Assembly (NCBI GenBank): GCA_031771865.1
Contig: JASISA010000009.1
Span: 1,860,001-1,924,000 of the forward strand
Reading direction: 5' to 3'
DNA from: Nothophaeocryptopus gaeumannii
Lineage: Eukaryota > Ascomycota > Dothideomycetes > Mycosphaerellales > Mycosphaerellaceae
Length of the DNA stretch: 64,000 bases
Numbering within the stretch: the stretch's first letter is position 1; each line of letters opens with the position of its first letter. The notes under the pieces are model-generated. The model saw nothing but the letters and a program-made list of their open reading frames with translations. It did not search any database and was not told the origin of the DNA. Positions 61,944 to 64,000 of the stretch are shown in pieces. The position numbers were made by a program, and so were the translations under genes.

Positions 61944-62595
61944 ATGATGCAATACCACACATCTGCAAGCCCTGCCGTTGGTACGAGCAGCGCAGCAGCT
62001 ACATTCAACAACGACATGTCGTCGTCCGCTGCAACAGACACATCCAGCGGCAGTGCACCAAGATCATTCCGCCTGCTTGACTTGCCAGTTGAGCTTGTGT
62101 TGCGCATACTCAGCCACGCCGTCACCGTGAGCTCCGACAGTAAACCTTCCAACTTCATGCAGAACATGTCCAAGGCGGTGTCACCGCCCATCACGGGAGC
62201 TTGCCGCTTCCTCACTCGGAATGCGTGCCTTTCTTCCACACCGAGAGCGATGGGGGAGGTTTCGATTTCATGTTCGAATGGATCAGCTTCATTTGGACGA
62301 CCAATGCGAAGCATGTCTCAACCGTTACCCGCTGGGTCAACAGCTTTTACGACACCATGGAAAGCCGCGGTCGTAGGGCCTTCGGGGATGAGGTTCGATA
62401 GAATGCTTGAGGAGGCACGCTCTTGAAGCCCCGCGGCACGATGCGTGGAAGCAGCTGTGTCTGCTTGTGCGAGACGGAAAGATGCTGGTCCGGTCTAGCA
62501 AATTCAACGATTGCTACGTGGGGCGATCCAGATGCGGTACGCTTAAGTTCTGGAACGTGTCGGCCGTCAGCGGCCAGCCACGCCCTCTCATCTGA
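61944..62595 (+). pseudogene. F-box-like protein, frameshifted
   Basis: From ATG 61944 a Ser/Ala/Thr-rich start leads to an F-box-like stretch: FRLLDLPVELVLRILSHAVT, then VSPPITGACRFL. The frame then moves: HSECVPFFHTESDGGG, FDFMFEWISFIWTTNAKHVS, TVTRWVNSFYDTM in a second frame (62201-62401), and a third frame gives WKQLCLLVRDGKMLVRSS up to 62595. In related fungal F-box-like proteins these blocks are collinear, so at least one, probably two, frameshifts are present. An unrecognised intron is possible but no convincing GT-AG pair restores the frame. Confidence 0.55.
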
Positions 62596-62869
62596 GCATA
62601 GCCACACCTCAGAGATGAAGCGGCTGAAAGCGAGAAATACTAGGACTCAATCAATCCATTAATCACGAAAGACCTCGGGCATTCATTTCAACCACTATGT
62701 CCTTCGACAGTCCGGCCTCCAAGCCTGCTGCATGCGATAGCTTCCTTCGATATCGATCACAGGCTGCTATAAAAGATAGGGAGTGAATTGTGATTGGGAA
62801 GAGAGGGTGACTCAGCTCTCTGACAGCTCTATACACTTGTCCCCTCCGCGACTTTCCTCCCGTGTCGAC

Positions 62870-64000
62870 ATGGCACTTTGCGGTGCTTGTATGAAACTGT
62901 TCGAGGACTCTGTTGATGGACCTTGGGAGTCCACCAAGGACGACAGAAGGTGTTTCAATACGACAACGTCGCATCATCTTCGCGAAGAGCTGGAGCAAGC
63001 AGCAGAACAACAATGCTATATGTGCACATGCTTGTTCAAAAAATTCTATGTTGATGCTGGGCAAGATGCTCAATGGGATACTTGTCAAGCTCGAATTAGA
63101 GCACCATCAACTCAACAACCTTGGTTCCATATCGACTTCGAGGTGATACAAGAGCGGTCGCTTTCGGCGAGCACTGACACGGTCCGCAAGTCACGGTATG
63201 CACATTTCGTCGTGCAGGAAGACGATATCGAACGTGCAGCTCTCGGCGCCGCATCTGCTCAAGAATCGTTTACAGGAAGCGCGGCAACTCTTCAGTTGGC
63301 GCAACACTGGCTGTCCATTTGCCTCAAGACACACAAAAGCTGTGCTACTAATAGCAATCCCTTATGGTACCCTTCAAGGCTCTTGCAAATTGACACGAAA
63401 TCTGTCAAGCTGGTGAAGACATTGCAACATACGCATTTGGGCCCTTACGCTACGCTAAGCTACTGTTGGGGAACAGAGGCTTTTGAATGCCTCACAAGTG
63501 ACAATCTGGCTGTTTTCGAGGCTGGAACCGCGATATCAGCGTTGCCCGCAACACTAAGAGATGCAGTGTATACCGCATCTCGCTTAGGGCTCAGCTATAT
63601 CTGGATCGATTCCCTATGCATTATACAGTCGAGTAGCAAAGGTGACATTACACAGGAGAAGCTTGCAGAGATCAGGAACATGGACAAGGTCTACATGAAT
63701 GGAATTTTAAACCTGGCCGCTGCTCACTGCAAGAGTCCAAGTGACGGCTTGTATATGCATCGTCAGCCGCTCGTCGTGCCATCTCGTCGCTTCGTATGGC
63801 GCCCTTCGAAGGAAGATCCTGCGAGAGTATTTAGCATTCGAGTGCACCTTGGCCGCGTTGCAGGGTCTGACTTGCAACAGGGAAAGAATTATCTGAAGGA
63901 GCGAGCGTGGGTCATGCAAGAGCGTTTGCTGGCCACCAGAATACTAGCCTATTCGGATTGTATGCTCTACTGGGACTGCGCGGAGCTGTGCGAGGCCACT
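62870..64000 (+). CDS. Heterokaryon incompatibility (HET) domain protein, 5' part
   Basis: From ATG 62870 the frame is open for 377 codons to the right edge. The start (MALCGACMKLFED) with later CYMCTCLF gives a Cys-rich N-terminal segment. The HET domain begins near residue 190 with the three known blocks: GPYATLSYCWGTEAFECL, LGLSYIWIDSLCIIQ with ILNLAAAHCKSPSDGL, and YLKERAWVMQERLLATRILA. HET proteins take part in non-self recognition and programmed cell death on hyphal fusion in Pezizomycotina; many copies have unknown partners. The 3' end lies outside the window. Only intact reading is seen here. Confidence 0.9.
   Translation, partial: MALCGACMKLFEDSVDGPWESTKDDRRCFNTTTSHHLREELEQAAEQQCYMCTCLFKKFYVDAGQDAQWDTCQARIRAPSTQQPWFHIDFEVIQERSLSASTDTVRKSRYAHFVVQEDDIERAALGAASAQESFTGSAATLQLAQHWLSICLKTHKSCATNSNPLWYPSRLLQIDTKSVKLVKTLQHTHLGPYATLSYCWGTEAFECLTSDNLAVFEAGTAISALPATLRDAVYTASRLGLSYIWIDSLCIIQSSSKGDITQEKLAEIRNMDKVYMNGILNLAAAHCKSPSDGLYMHRQPLVVPSRRFVWRPSKEDPARVFSIRVHLGRVAGSDLQQGKNYLKERAWVMQERLLATRILAYSDCMLYWDCAELCEAT

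Overview
The window looks like nuclear DNA of a filamentous ascomycete (Pezizomycotina, most likely a dothideomycete). The grounds are the many short GT-AG introns (about 43-90 bp) with CTAAC-like branch points, a ferrichrome-type NRPS, fungal-specific families (HET, AsaB/CmcJ-like, fungal MED17, ISN1, kynureninase) and repeats whose copies differ mainly by transitions. The species cannot be named from the sequence. I found no tRNA, rRNA, CRISPR array or intact transposon.

Layout: 1-10.1 kb is the 3' part of a very large siderophore NRPS, convergent with phosphoacetylglucosamine mutase (10.7-12.4). A mitochondrial ribosomal protein mL40 gene is divergent from that mutase (12.9-13.5). From 13.6 to 17.7 kb lie a broken J-domain gene, a tandem pair of small zinc-finger-like genes (the upstream copy with a stop in exon 1) and a broken GPI-protein-like gene. 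An L-lactate dehydrogenase gene (17.7-18.8) is followed by a GH51 arabinofuranosidase pseudogene (19.5-21.5). From 22.5 to 37.9 kb come two F-box-type genes, BUD13/CWC26, an alkyltransferase-like (ATL) gene, two conserved unknowns, kynureninase, a BTB pseudogene and an AGC kinase. From 38.3 to 43.6 kb there is a tandem F-box pseudogene array, an RRM/ALY-like gene, a small secreted protein and a 140-bp tandem repeat. From 44.2 to 53.3 kb come ISN1, MED17, a BTB-like gene with a cysteine-rich tail, a broken paralogue of its tail, and a CUE-like/vWFA gene. From 53.3 to 56.8 kb is gene-empty DNA with worn direct repeats. The end carries an AsaB-like oxidoreductase, an aldo-keto reductase relic, small unknown genes, an F-box-like relic and the start of a HET-domain gene that leaves the window.

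Housekeeping genes (glycan precursor synthesis, mitochondrial translation, splicing, transcription, nucleotide and tryptophan breakdown) are intact. Interleaved accessory genes (F-box, BTB, GH51, AKR, zinc-finger, J-domain) are repeatedly broken by one or a few stops or frameshifts in otherwise readable frames. This pattern of young decay confined to accessory families is the main higher-level observation. No convincing new defence or mobile system was found. The most unusual gene-structure features are the NRPS module order lacking one adenylation domain and the micro-exons of ISN1 and the ATL gene.
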